Shown one piece after another: positions 35,433 to 46,863 of a stretch of 64,000 nucleotides of DNA. The notes under the pieces were generated by a model. That model saw nothing but the letters and a program-made list of their open reading frames with translations. It made no database searches and was not told the origin of the DNA. The stretch is taken from positions 2,790,001 to 2,854,000 of the forward strand of contig NC_089434.1 of the NCBI RefSeq assembly GCF_026210795.1, in the 5' to 3' direction. Made by a program: the position numbers and the translations under genes. Numbering within the stretch: position 1 is the first letter of the stretch; each line of letters opens with the position of its first letter. The stretch is from Rhizophagus irregularis (Eukaryota > Glomeromycota > Glomeromycetes > Glomerales > Glomeraceae).

Positions 35433-37584
35433 ATGTTTATGGAGGAAGAAATTAGCGATAAAGATCATAAAGATGATGATGATATTGAAGTTGCGTCACT
35501 CAACGAAGTGATAGTAAAGTCGACGGTCGAAAAAATGGAAATTGATAATAGTCGTGATGCTCATTATGGAAATAAGATATCATCAGTATCTATATCTCCC
35601 AACGGTACATATGCCGTCACATATTGCGGCGATGATAACTCAATTGAAGGATGGATTATAGAAGATTCTAAACTGGTTCTAAATTCTAAATCTCCATTTA
35701 AATTGAGTGATTCTTTTTATATATTAACAGAAAAATCAATTAGGATTAAAGTTAATAATAGCCAAATTGTTTGTTGTTATACACGGAATAATTATTCAGG
35801 TTATGATGATAAATATATTAAAATAGAGGTCTATCAAATGACAAGTGAACCTCGATTAATTAAACTTAATCCGCCGATTAAATTTTGGCCCGATTCATAT
35901 GAATGGCCTATTTTCAATTTCAAAAAAAATAACGATCTTATAATTTTTCAATCAAATATACTTTCAGTTTACTCTCAAAATAACAAAATAAATGGGGATT
36001 TGATTTTAAAATCATCATCTAGATTATCAGGTAGAATAATAGGAGTAACAATTGATGTGGATAATGATAATATTTGGGCTATTTCTGACAATTATCTATT
36101 TAAATGGGACTTAGAAACACTTGAATTGAAATTTAGTTATTCTCTTGGGTTTACGGTGATTTATAATATAGATATGAAAGATAAAGATTTGACAATAATA
36201 TCTAAGGCAAATTTGACGATCGTAAAATATTATAATGAAATTGTCATTTTTTCTAAAGATGTACATTATCCAATTCGAAAAATCCAAACAGAAATTTCTA
36301 ATATTAAAGTAAAATTGCTATATGATTCGCAAAATTACTATCTTTTGGTTTTTAATATGCCTAAAAAAGACGAAAAGCAGAATATATTCTTATATCATCC
36401 AAGTGATATCAATAAAAAACCTGTAGATATATCAAAAATTTTTAAGGAAGATAACTCTAATAATAATTTTATACTTTATGAGTATAATTCAGAATCAAAA
36501 GTAGCAATTGGATTAGTTAATGGAAGATTTTCATGTATTAATTTATCAAATAAGAAATGGCATGAATTTTTTGATAAAGAAATCGAAGAAAGTTCTACTC
36601 CTTTTGAGAAGGATGTTTGCAATGATACTTTACTTGTCCCTGATATGGAAAATATTAAATCATTATTTTTAAAGAAAAGAACAATAATATATACGTTTAA
36701 AATGCTAGAATTCAAAGATAAAAAATATCATTGGAGGATATTAAAAGAAGGTAATGGATATGTACTTTCAGTTTTAGATAGTAATGGAGTTTCATGTTCA
36801 AAAAAAGTGATTCCACGATTAAGAAACTTTGAAATTCTTGGAAATAATGCATTGGTAATAAGGTTAGATAACTATCAGCTAATAATATTTGAGTATGATC
36901 ATGATAATAAGGAAATTAAAGGCAAATATTACTTTAAAGTTGAACCTTTGTTTGGTTACTTTCATAAAAAAACCAGATTTTTCTTCTATTACCCTCTAAT
37001 TTACAATTTTATTATAGAATCTTCATTTATAAATAAATTTTCAGGAAATATATTACCTATAACAGATATAAATACAGTTGGAGTATGTAAAAAAAATACG
37101 GATTTTTATGCAATATGGTCAGAGATGATCATTAGTCTTATTGAAGATGATAAATATTTTGAGAAATATGGAGCAACTTTATTACCAATGTTAATAAAAT
37201 CAAATGATCCAAAATCAGCTCATCATATAAAAGAGATATATAATAAATGCATTAAACTTGTTAAGGAAGATTTGAAGAGAAATCTGAAATTACTTAATAT
37301 TATTACATCATCTATGTATGACTTATATAAAAAATATCCTGATTATTTAACACAGTTTAATTCTGAAATGTTTTTGGTTTTAGACCCATATTTTGAAAAA
37401 ACTAATAATAATAGCAATGAGTATTATTCACATTTTCACACTTTTACTCAAGAAATAGATAATAATAAAATATTCAAATTAAGACAAATAATAATAAATT
37501 GGATAATTGGGATATATACATTTATAACTCTCAGAATACTTCAATTTAAATCATATGATTTTTCTGAGAATTTTGATGATGATT

Positions 37585-37615
<31 letters not shown>

Positions 37616-38475
37616 CTATATATACTATATTTTTCGTAGACTTCGTTTTGGTTACAACTTAATAATTGATAAATACAAAAAAATGCATCCTAAATGGTAT
37701 ATTTTATATACTATTGGGATTATATTGGTTATTATATTGACGCCTATTTTAATTCTTTTATTTGTGATTTTTACAATTTATTCGAAGATTTTAGATATTA
37801 TTTTCATATATACTGTTACCTTAACAGCCTATTTATTGATTTTACCATTTATGATTGTTTATTTAGTTTCCATATATTTTGATAAAAAACGTATAGCTAA
37901 ACAGTGTATTATTTTTATCGTACCTTATATAAATTATTCTAGTTACCCTTCAAAATATAATTGGTGGAAAGAAATAATTTATCCTCCATCAAATAACTTT
38001 ATTAAGACTTGCAAAAAAGAATTTTACACAAATTGGAATGGTGAAGCAGTTATTGATTTTAAATGGAAAAAATTTGGAAGATTATATTATTTTATTATTT
38101 GGTTAATATTTATAGCTTTTCTTATATGTTTTACAATTGCTTCTTACCCTACAAATTCTTTATCACAAGAAATTCGTATTAAACTTTACAAAACTTCAAT
38201 TGCTTTTGGATTTTTTCATCTTATATTTGAATTAAGACAATTTATCTGGAGTCCAAAGAAATATTTGAATATTTGGAATGTGTTTGGTAAGCTTATATCA
38301 AAGTTCATTTGATTTTTTTATTATACTTAACGTCTAACTTTTTTTTTTTACAAATAAAACAGATTTAAGTGCATATCTTTCAGTTACTATCACATCAATT
38401 TATTTAATTAAATATGATAATGTACCAGACTGGGCATTATCAGTTTCATGTTTATTATTAGATTTAAAATTTTAA
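35433..38475 (+). CDS. WD40-like N-domain plus C-terminal channel-like membrane region, truncated
   Basis: Exons 35433-38286 and 38363-38475, one phase-1 intron of 76 bp (GTAAGC...ACAG), 988 residues. Residues 40-80 hold a WD40-type strand set (ISSVSISPNGTYAVTYCGDD), and irregular beta repeats run to about 550. A helical part follows, then an Asp tract at 714-729 encoded by a GAT microsatellite. Membrane segments appear near 755-785, 785-815, 884-905 and 921-938, and two more are likely around the exon junction. In AM fungi this layout belongs to a large family whose C-terminus resembles ion-transport (TRP-like) channels. Here translation stops after LLLDLKF, before any pore loop. One extra T at the T run there would extend the frame by 15 codons, suggesting a frameshift. 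So a decayed or shortened channel-like protein, probably not a working pore. Confidence 0.75.
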
Positions 38476-39428
38476 AGCTTCTTGGAATGGAAGATAAAGA
38501 TATTGAAGAGGATTAAAAAGATTATTGTCTTGAAATGACAGTGAAATTTAAAAATTTTTTTATTGGGCAAAGTGGTTTTTTTCAATGATATCATATAAAT
38601 ATGTTTAAATAAAAATTTGTATTTAATATGGTTTTAAAAATGTTTCATATAATAAAAGTCATTTTGAAAATCACGTTAAAAGTTAAAATTCCATTTCTGA
38701 GATAAAAAATGGCATTCTTTTAATGATATTTTTTTTACAACTTTTTAAAATATTAATAAGTCATTACTAATGTATTTTTGTAATATTAATTAATTTTAGA
38801 TATCAACTTTAAAATCAGATTATAATTCAATTTAAAATTCTCGTAATATATTGTAGTTTGCGCTAGTAATTTTTTTTTTTTCGCAGCGCATTTATAGATT
38901 TATTAAAGTAAAATAAATAGAAAATTTACTGCACATAATGTACGAATATATATGCTACTCTAATATTATTGATCTATAAACCACTCATCATTCTACGTAT
39001 GAGAACCCCACGTGTGCACTGTCGGATGCTCAGTAGGTATGTCACGTGTGAAACGAGAAATCTTAGCGAAAACGCCCTACAGTCTAAGCCTGGTAGACCA
39101 CAAGACCCAGCTGGTTGTAAATTGTAATTAATTAAATTATAAACTTACATGTATATTAATATTTATTAGAATTTTTTATTAAATTTACTACAGCAGCTGT
39201 ACTTTTTTTTTAAGCTGCGGTTTGCCAAATAGCATATATTTATTTTAATTTAGGCCAGCATTATAAATTTGGCCGGAATTATAAAATAAAAATTATAATT
39301 TAGCCAAAAAAATAAGTCATAGTCCATTTAGATTTGGAATTGGACTGGACATCTCCATTAGGTCCAAAGTCCAATAGTCCATTACTGGGAATTGGACAAA
39401 GTCCAATTCCAACACTGAACTCGGGTAA

Positions 39429-39647
39429 TCATTCCATTATGAAACGTAGGTTGTAATGTCCATCTAAAGATCGGACTTCTTGAAATTGTCTTTTATACGG
39501 ATTGAAAGTTTTTGTTCCAATGTCTAATAAAATTTGTTCATGATTAATAAAAATATTTTTGTGTAAGTATGTGAACAAGTCCAAAGATGGTGATTCGATT
39601 GTTGACGATGAAAACACATAATAGGGTTCAGTATCAGTATAGGAAAG
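39429..39647 (-). other. Coding-like fragment, unrecognised
   Basis: On the minus strand an open stretch of about 73 codons ends with TGA at 39427-39429, reading a sensible mix of residues (SSSTIESPSLDLFTYLHK, then NPYKRQFQEVRSLDG). It lacks an obvious exon partner or start other than one internal Met. It could be the last exon of a decayed gene; the adjacent MITE-like repeat cuts across the downstream side. Confidence 0.3.
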
Positions 39648-40299
39648 TGTAGAAACATCAGTAGTTGGCTATTTATTATATATCATGTGTATCACATGAT
39701 ATATTATTATTAACGACTGTAAACTTTTTAAACTTTCTTTTTTTTTACTTTTAACTAAATTTTTAACTTAAATTTTTAACTTTATTTTTTTGGATTTTTT
39801 TTTTAACAAAACTTCTTTCCTCTTTTACCTCTCTTTCATTCTTCCCTTTTATCTATCTTGTTCTTACAATATCCTTATCTGGTTTATTCAGGTTGGGTGT
39901 ATTTCTTTTTAATACTCTTATTCGAAAAAACAAAAAATGAATACCTGTATAGTATAGTTTAAAAAACTATACTGTAATGATTTTCGTCATCGCCACTATA
40001 CAACATCGGAGGTATACTCGATATCGTTTAACCGTTACCATAACTTTAATTGACGTTTTACTAAAACAGATGCCAATTTCCTTAATATGCATCAACTTTA
40101 TACATACGACTTACTTAAACTTATCGTGATGGTATAATACCATACCATGACCAAATCTTGATACGATAAATTTTGACTGAATAGTTTCTGCAATGTTCCA
40201 CTAATGATGTCCCATGATTGTATTCGCTCGCTTTACGTTCACATAAGTAAATTTAATTAAAATCTGTATATGACTTCTCTCTTCCCCTCTCACTCTTCT

Positions 40300-40640
40300 C
40301 TCTCTCGTTTTCCCCTACCTTTTCTCTCATACTTTTGTAGGACAGTTCCTTGAAATTTTCTTTAATTTCAGTGATTCTCTTTGAAGGATGTGTAGATCGG
40401 TGTCTTGGAATGAATTGGTAAGTTTATTTTTTTTATATTTATTTTGGTTTTTTAAATTTTTTTATTAATTTTTTTATCTTTTATTTTGTAGATATCAACA
40501 GATTGCACTTCCTGGATCGAATTGATAGGTTTTAAAGCGTTACCTTTTTTTAAAGTTTTTTTTATTTCTTTTTTGTAGGTTTCAGCTTTCTGAATCCTGG
40601 ATGATAGGATCGAAGGATCGATCAGTAAGTTTTGAAATGG
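40300..40640 (+). other. Chain of consensus splice sites without an ORF
   Basis: Successive TTTTGTAG or TTGTAG acceptors (about 40340, 40491, 40579) follow long pyrimidine tracts, and GTAAGT-type donors occur near 40420 and 40624. The would-be exons of 45-90 bp hold stops in all frames or are too short to judge. This could be a spliced non-coding transcript or a decayed gene. Confidence 0.3.
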
Positions 40641-41412
40641 TTTGTTTAGAAACTTTTTTTTTAAAATTATTATTTTATAAGAGCAGAGTTGAGTTTCATT
40701 TGGAAAGGATCCGATATATACTATCTTAGTTCTAGATATTAAGGTTGAACCGGAATGAGCAATCGCAATATTGTATTCCTTTGGTGCAATACACTTAAAA
40801 GAAATAAAGTGACGAGTCTTTATATAGTCCTCAGCATTAATTTTGTATAAGTCAAAAAGTCGACAAGCAGAAACTAAAGCTATTAAGAACTGAAAGTGAT
40901 CTTACAGTATATGAAAGGTCCCTGATTGATATAGAGGAATTGTCACTAAAAGCAATAATATAGTCCAATGAAGGGGATCATTCTTAGATATATACAAAGC
41001 ATATATATGCATAGCCTTGACAATATCCAGATGATTTCCAATCTAGTGGTCTGAACCGGTGAACACAATCTGTTGATCCGTCAGATATGTCCGTTAAATT
41101 TGTTGAACGGATAGTTTTCACCAGATCAGCAGAAATTAAGTGGAATGAGTGGATATCTGGCAGATATCCACTTCTGATCGGAATGTTAACTTTTAGCACT
41201 TTTGTTATTTTTCCCAATTTCTCATATTTTTCGTGAATAAATTTCTAACAACATTCAAATAAATGAAAGCGCTGAGTTTATAATATAAAAATTACTTTAA
41301 TGTTGTTGTCACTAAAAAAATAAAAAAAATTACAATGAATGACAAAAAAATTGTGTTTTCATATTTGGTGATTAAACACTTCCATTACTTTAATTAATTT
41401 GTTTTCGTTTTC

Positions 41413-41592
41413 TCGTGTAAAAAAAAAGTCGTTCCGTTTTTTTGTATTTCATCTTTTTTCCATAAAAGGCTCATATTTCCGGAATATATCACGGAATTTT
41501 ATCAAATTTTTTACATTTTCCGTGAATGGATCCGTAAAAGGCTCATTTTTACGGAGTTTTTACAAAATAATGGATAAAATTTTTTTATAAAG
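41413..41592. mobile_element. MITE of the CCCTGTAAAA family, duplicated with its segment
   Basis: Counterpart of 4456-4624 at the same place in copy B, with TCCGTAAAA and TTTTTACGGAG blocks retained. Its ends have drifted (GTGTAAAAAA left, TTTTTTTATAA right). Because both copies hold it at the same site, it was present before the duplication. Confidence 0.6.
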
Positions 41593-42480
41593 TTTCGAAG
41601 TTAGCAGAACATCATGAAACTACGAAAGTGAATTCATATGTTAAATGTTTATATTATTTCAAGTTGTTTTACTGTTAAGTGCTAACTGAACGTTTGAAAA
41701 ATTATTTTATCAAATCAAGTATTTCAAAAAAAAAAAAACCCCCCGTAAAAAATTTAAAATATAAAGACATCGAAAATCTTTTCCCTCTGTCTCACTTAAC
41801 ATTAACAAAATATTCCGTCATTTAAAAAAAAAGGAAATATGACATATGGAAAGTGTAATAACCGAAATTTACAAACTGGTGTTAAATGTGGATGCCTTAG
41901 ATCTCGTGTCCAGTCCATTAATGATCATTCATGCAAAGCCTGTAAACACGATCTGAACTATCACGAAATCAATCAACCCCAATCATCGAAAAATTTTTAC
42001 AACTTGAAAAATAATCGTAAAATAAAATCTATTCACACGAAAGGTTTATTACTTTCAAGTTGATCGATATAGTCGGTGGAAAACCAAACCAAAAAATACC
42101 TAGAGAGTAAATATACATATAATTTTCATTGGTTTATTTGTTTTTTGTTTTCTTTATCAATTATTATTAAAATTTACCATAATATAAAATTAAGTGTTAA
42201 AAAATCGGGTAAAATGAAATCAACTCGCTTTACTGAAGTATCAAATATTGGAATAAAAAATGCAGTTGAATCATCATTTCCTCATTTTATGAACAAGCGT
42301 TGGCAATTTTTCCGTCATACGTCAATATCAGATCTTGAGATCGCTTGTGAACCAAACTTTGGATGGAGTGTCGATGCATTAAAAAGGTAAACCAAATTAA
42401 ATTTTTGTTGTCTTTGCTGTCATTTATTTTATTAAAATTTAAAACTCTATAATTTTTATCAGTATTGCTTGTGCTAGCCG

Positions 42481-43311
42481 TAGGGATTGGAATCGATTCT
42501 CAAAATGAGAATCGATTTAAGAATCGATTAATCGCGATTAATCGAATCTCGAAATTCGATTTTAAGATTCGATTTTCTATTTCGATTAAATCGATTCTAA
42601 TCGATTCTATGCATCAAAAAAAAAAAAATAATAATCATCATTTGTGATTAAATTTGTGCCGCAACAATTTTAATAGGCGAAAAATCTATTTTTTTTTACA
42701 GTAATTTTGCTTGGGCGTTGCTAAATCCAACCGCTGGCGCTTAATTTCAGCCGGAATTATAATTTGACTGGAGTTAATTGTATACATATATATATATATA
42801 TAAAGTTGTATAAATCACTAAAATCTATTTCGTAATGGTTAAAAGTGGTCTAAATAACCCTAAAAATGCTAAGTTTGGTATGCTTAATTGATGGATATTT
42901 GACCACTTTTAGGGTCATTTAGACCACTTTTAGGTCATTTAGACCACTTTTAACCATTAACTAAAAAAGTCAACTTTATTAGGTTATACAGTTAACTCCG
43001 GCCAAATTATAATTCCGGCCGAAATTAAGCGGCGAGAATCACCTGCGGTGAGATTTAGCAACGCCATATTTAATTTTTATGTTCAATTAATATATAAATT
43101 AAAGTAATTTTATTGTGCATTAACTAAAGGAAAATAAATTAATTTATGTAAAAATAATAAAAAAAAATTAATTAATTTAAAAAAAAAGCTAAAAAAAATC
43201 GAATTACTGCGCCACAATAAAAGATTCGATTATTTAATTCGATTTTCGATTAATCGATTTAGATTCGATCTTCGATTAATTCGATTTTGCTAGAATCGAT
43301 TCCATTCTCTA
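42481..43311. mobile_element. 831-bp hAT-type element inserted in exon 3
   Basis: Starts TAGGGATTGGAATCGATT and ends AATCGATTCCATTCTCTA, the same ends as 9796-10288. Copy A supplies the empty site (TTGTACTAGGAGG). The flanks here read GTGCTAGCCG before and GCGCTAGGAG after, so a CTAG core is duplicated but the 8-bp duplication is no longer exact. It contains a further foldback element at 42714-43065. Confidence 0.8.
42714..43065. mobile_element. 352-bp foldback element nested in the hAT element
   Basis: Ends GGCGTTGCTAAATC and GATTTAGCAACGCC. The arms carry GGAATTATAATTTG and its inverse plus AGTTAA/TTAACT blocks, and the centre is another inverted pair, AATGGTTAAAAGTGGTCTAA at 42834 against 42939-42958. 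The family ends resemble those of the 43887-44031 element (GCTAAA...TTTAGC). No clear target duplication. Confidence 0.7.
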
Positions 43312-43886
43312 GCGCTAGGAGGAAATTGTATGTAGGAATTGTACATGATCCGATTCAAATGACTTCCTCGTTAATTTATCAACCAATTCGACCAGATAAT
43401 ATAACTTCGGAAGTATCAGGCATCGATTTTAAACAATTCTTACAACAAAATTTTATGTCACTAAATGTAGTGGAATTCGCCATGTGATGACGCAAAAAAT
43501 TAATTTACTCATAAATATTTTTGAAATTGTCAGGTATATTATTCTGCAACCAACCTGTTGGATTAACTATGCATCCTTTTCTCTGCTTATAGGTCTTCTA
43601 AAAATCGAAAGTTGTCTGGCGCATAGTTTTGATTATTACGGTATATTTATATTATTTTTAAATTTATAATTTATTTCAATTAGTAAAATTTGTTGTTAAA
43701 AATGTTTAAATGTAATAGTTTTTATGTATTCATTCAGCTATTTCGTTCAAAAATAAATTGGTATAATACGGAACAACATTTAATATTTATTGAAAGCATT
43801 TTTTTTTTAATACAAATTGAATGTTGGAGAATGGTTATAAAATCCAAAAGACGAATTAAAATTTACTCATTAAAATAAAAAAATAT

Positions 43887-44031
43887 TGGGTATTGCTAAA
43901 CATCACCGGTTGTGATGGTCACCGGTGGTGAAATTATGATGTAATGCTGGCCAGTATTTTATTAGATTTTTAATTCCGGCCTAAAGTACATCATAATGCT
44001 GGTAAGGTGATGGTGAACTTTAGCAATTTTC
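43887..44031. mobile_element. 145-bp MITE with exact 8-bp duplication
   Basis: TGGGTATTGCTAAAC at the left, AACTTTAGCAATTTTC at the right, with ATGATGTAATGCTGG and its inverse inside. AAAAATAT is duplicated at 43879-43886 and 44032-44039. Copy A of the duplicated segment has the unoccupied site, so the insertion followed the duplication. A half element of the same family lies at 53862-53943. Confidence 0.85.
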
Positions 44032-44383
44032 AAAAATATGTATATATAGAAGTGAATTTTGTTTTTGTTCCGTCTACGTATCACGAACTAATTTTTATTT
44101 TGATTCAATGCAATTTTTTTATGTAATCTTTTTACCAATAGGTCGGTTCTAAATTTGGATCAAATGATATTTATAGTCATAGTTTATCCACAAAGATTAC
44201 ATCAAGATAACAAATTTTAAATCTTGTGCTTATTGAGTTCACCCCCTTTCAAATCAGCTGATTTCTGGCGAGTAATGTGGTAATAAAATAATTTTGTAAA
44301 TTATGAGAAACTTTGTTTCTATACAGTATTGTATACTACAAAAAAGCATTATAAACATCTTGTGTCTTAAATGACGTTCGTGC

Positions 44384-46863
44384 GTATATACAGTATGGTC
44401 GACGATTCTTTTGATACTACTAGCTGCAAACAATTATGCAATTTAATATTAAATAGTACTATATACTGAGTGTTATATTTGTAATACATAATACCTTTTT
44501 CCTTATCACTGGAATTTTTTTCAACTTTGTATATTACACTGATTGGCTCTATCGCCAGCTATCGCCCACATTTAATTTGCATAATATCTTGGAAAAAAAT
44601 TTTCGCATCTTTAAAATATTAAAGAATATTGCTTTTAATAAACTTGAAGTTAATTTTCATACTTTAAAAAATTATTTTTCATACTTTTAAAATTTTGACC
44701 ATATTTTAATAAAAATATAATTGTTGTCCGGAGCGAAGCGAAGGACAATATACGCACTATGAAAAAAAAATCGATCACGTGAATTTCTCTGTCCGCCACG
44801 TGATCGTCACCCAATAATTCGCAAATTTAGCTTTTTCGCTCCCGTTTCCCAGTTTATTTATAATTTTGCTAAATGCTCCCAGGATACGACAAGTGATCCT
44901 GGCTAAATGCCAATAAAATTGATAAAACAAATAAAGATATATAAATTATTAAATAAAACAATGTGAAAATTTTATTTAATTTAATATCTGTTTATTTTAT
45001 TAAGCATTATACACTAATGTCTGATAATGTCTGAAATGAGAAACGCGTCAATTAATACTACTACCCCCTTAATTCTATTCTATGATTGTTAAAATTATAA
45101 TTATATAATACCCGGTATCACCTACGGGTATTATTCATTTTTAAATCGAATAAATTATAAAAGACCCGGGGTACTTTAGGCAGTTCTAGACGTTAAACGT
45201 AAATATATAAGCACAAAAAAACGTGTGGAAAATCCCTCAGGATGAGTCACGTGCATGATTGGTAGGAAAATTACAATAATTTTGGCCAGAATTTTTGAAG
45301 ATTTTAAATTTAAAAAATCACGTGAAATTTTTTGCTACGGTCTGGTCCGGAAGACCGGAACTTAACAACGTTAAGACCATAGCTTTCGTTCCTAAACCAC
45401 AAGTTCAGTAACGAGATTATTTACGGCGGAATTAGAGCGTTACTACGCTTGAAATCAGTAACAAACCGTTATTTTAATTGTCCGGAGCGAAGCGAAGGAC
45501 TATATATTATGAAATGATCAATCACGTGACTTTCTATGTCCTCACGTGACGCCGTCCAAATCTCTTTTTTCGCACCGGACAACGGTTTTCGTTTCCTAGT
45601 TGATAATTGGATTTCAACGTTTAATAACGAAACACACTTCGAATGACCGACACCGACAACAGCAAACGTACAAACGTATAAAAAATTTTAAATTTTGCAT
45701 AACTATAAATGTGAAAAAAATCTTATTTTTTTTATTATTGATTACATAGTCTCCTGCTTTATTAGTTGATCAAAACAATTATAGCAATAAAATTATAAAA
45801 TCGAGACCAAAAATTTTCAAACATATTTATTCCTTTATGAACATAGAAATGTAAACTTATTATTTGAACTTTTATGGTTACATAACTTTAAATAATTTTT
45901 ATGATCTAAATTGTATATTAAACTTTTTTTTTTTATTTTAATTAATTAGATTAACTTAGAAAAATACACGCACAACCTGTAGAACTTTTGTTCGTCTGCA
46001 TTATTAATTTGCTTCATCCGGAAATACGTAATTCCACTATAAAAAAGGTCACGTGAACTTCTCTGTGCTCAACGATTATTTGATTGGTTTTTAATTACCA
46101 GAATTTTGTGTTCAAATTCGGGAATTACATAATAAAACAAAAATTTTTTTTTTTGAACGCACTTTTTTTTTAACATATTTTAAAAGATTACACTAATGTT
46201 CCGTAAAATTTGAACCATATTTATCCGCCAGGATTCATTCTTACTGGAATACATGAATAATTTCCAATTCTCAATAGTCACATGAATTTTATGATTTTTT
46301 AATTTATTATCGTTGTATAAAAAAAAAAATTTTTTTTTGTCTTACATTATACAAACTATAAAAAGACCCGCGACGCATTTTCAAAAAAAGTCTCAAAAAC
46401 AATAAATCTTTTTACTTTCATATGAGATTTTAATGTTTTATTTTTTAATTTATTTATTTTTCTTTTTTTTTTCCTCACTAAACGTGAGCTTCTTAAAGTA
46501 TAGTTATCTAATAAAAATTTAACTCTACATCCTATTCAAATCGTTTTGTATAAAAAAGAAAATATAAAACTTATCAAACGGCCTAATTTTCTAATCCTTC
46601 AAAAATATCAATATTTATATTCCTTATATGAGTTATATCAGTTTTTTATTTTCATTTTTTTTTTGTTTCGCTAGCGTGATATATACATTTATTTATTTTT
46701 ATTTTTTTCAAGAAAAAATTCCTTCGTAACTTCTATTTTTGGTAGCCTCACAATTTTGTTACCTGCAAAGAAGTTATTTTATATTTCATAAGCTTCTTTT
46801 TAAGTAAATACGAATATATTTTACATTTATCTATATAACAAAAAAAAAATTTTGAGCAGAACA
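44384..46863. other. Gene-poor stretch with dispersed repeats
   Basis: Two copies of GTCCGGAGCGAAGCGAAGGA plus C lie at 44726-44746 and 45480-45500, each followed within 60 bp by paired CACGTG sites. A CCCGGTA...TACGGG hairpin occurs near 45112-45132 and GGTCTGGTCCGGAAGACCGG near 45338. No coding frame is supported until 46864. Confidence 0.45.
44726..45500 (+). repeat. Pair of 21-bp GTCCGGAGCGAAGCGAAGGA-type repeats with CACGTG sites
   Basis: The 21-bp repeat sits at 44726-44746 and 45480-45500 in direct orientation. Both are followed by ATATA/CTATGAAA, then TCACGTGA-like sequence, CT-rich text and another CACGTG. A diverged inverted relative is at 7681-7701. These look like the ends or internal modules of a dispersed repeat. 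Confidence 0.6.

Larger units (their letters stand above)
38476..41273. other. Intergenic with fragments and splice-like signals
   Basis: No intact gene. Holds a MITE-like GTCCAATTCC inverted block (39320-39415), a possible coding fragment on the minus strand (39429-39647), a 12-bp-arm hairpin at about 39676-39704 (ATATATCATGTG / CACATGATATAT), CT-rich tracts with splice-like sites at 40300-40640, and a GTGGATATCTGGCAGATATC hairpin near 41150. Confidence 0.45.
41839..43487 (+). pseudogene. Broken second copy of the three-exon Cys-rich gene
   Basis: Exon 1 begins at ATG 41839 and keeps the same Cys/His positions, but a one-base deletion in an A run (about 42010) shifts the frame to a stop at 42063, before the KIPRE-type junction. 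Exon 2 (to 42386) is intact with its phase-2 donor, and exon 3 starts at 42463. Eighteen bases into exon 3 an 831-bp hAT-type element is inserted; the rest of exon 3 resumes at 43312 and runs in frame to TGA at 43485-43487. Two independent lesions make a full protein unlikely. The coding parts otherwise remain close to copy A, so inactivation looks recent. Confidence 0.8.
41274..44383 (+). repeat. Segmental duplication, copy B (interrupted)
   Basis: Same order and orientation as 4284-6434. It differs by small indels and by two element insertions (42481-43311 and 43887-44031). Those account for nearly all of the extra length. The copies are about 37 kb apart. Confidence 0.85.

Noticed and set aside
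42481..43311. Exact 8-bp target duplication for the 831-bp hAT-type element
   Set aside because: Flanks GCTAGCCG and GCGCTAGG share only a CTAG core; copy A proves insertion, but the duplication is not exact now.
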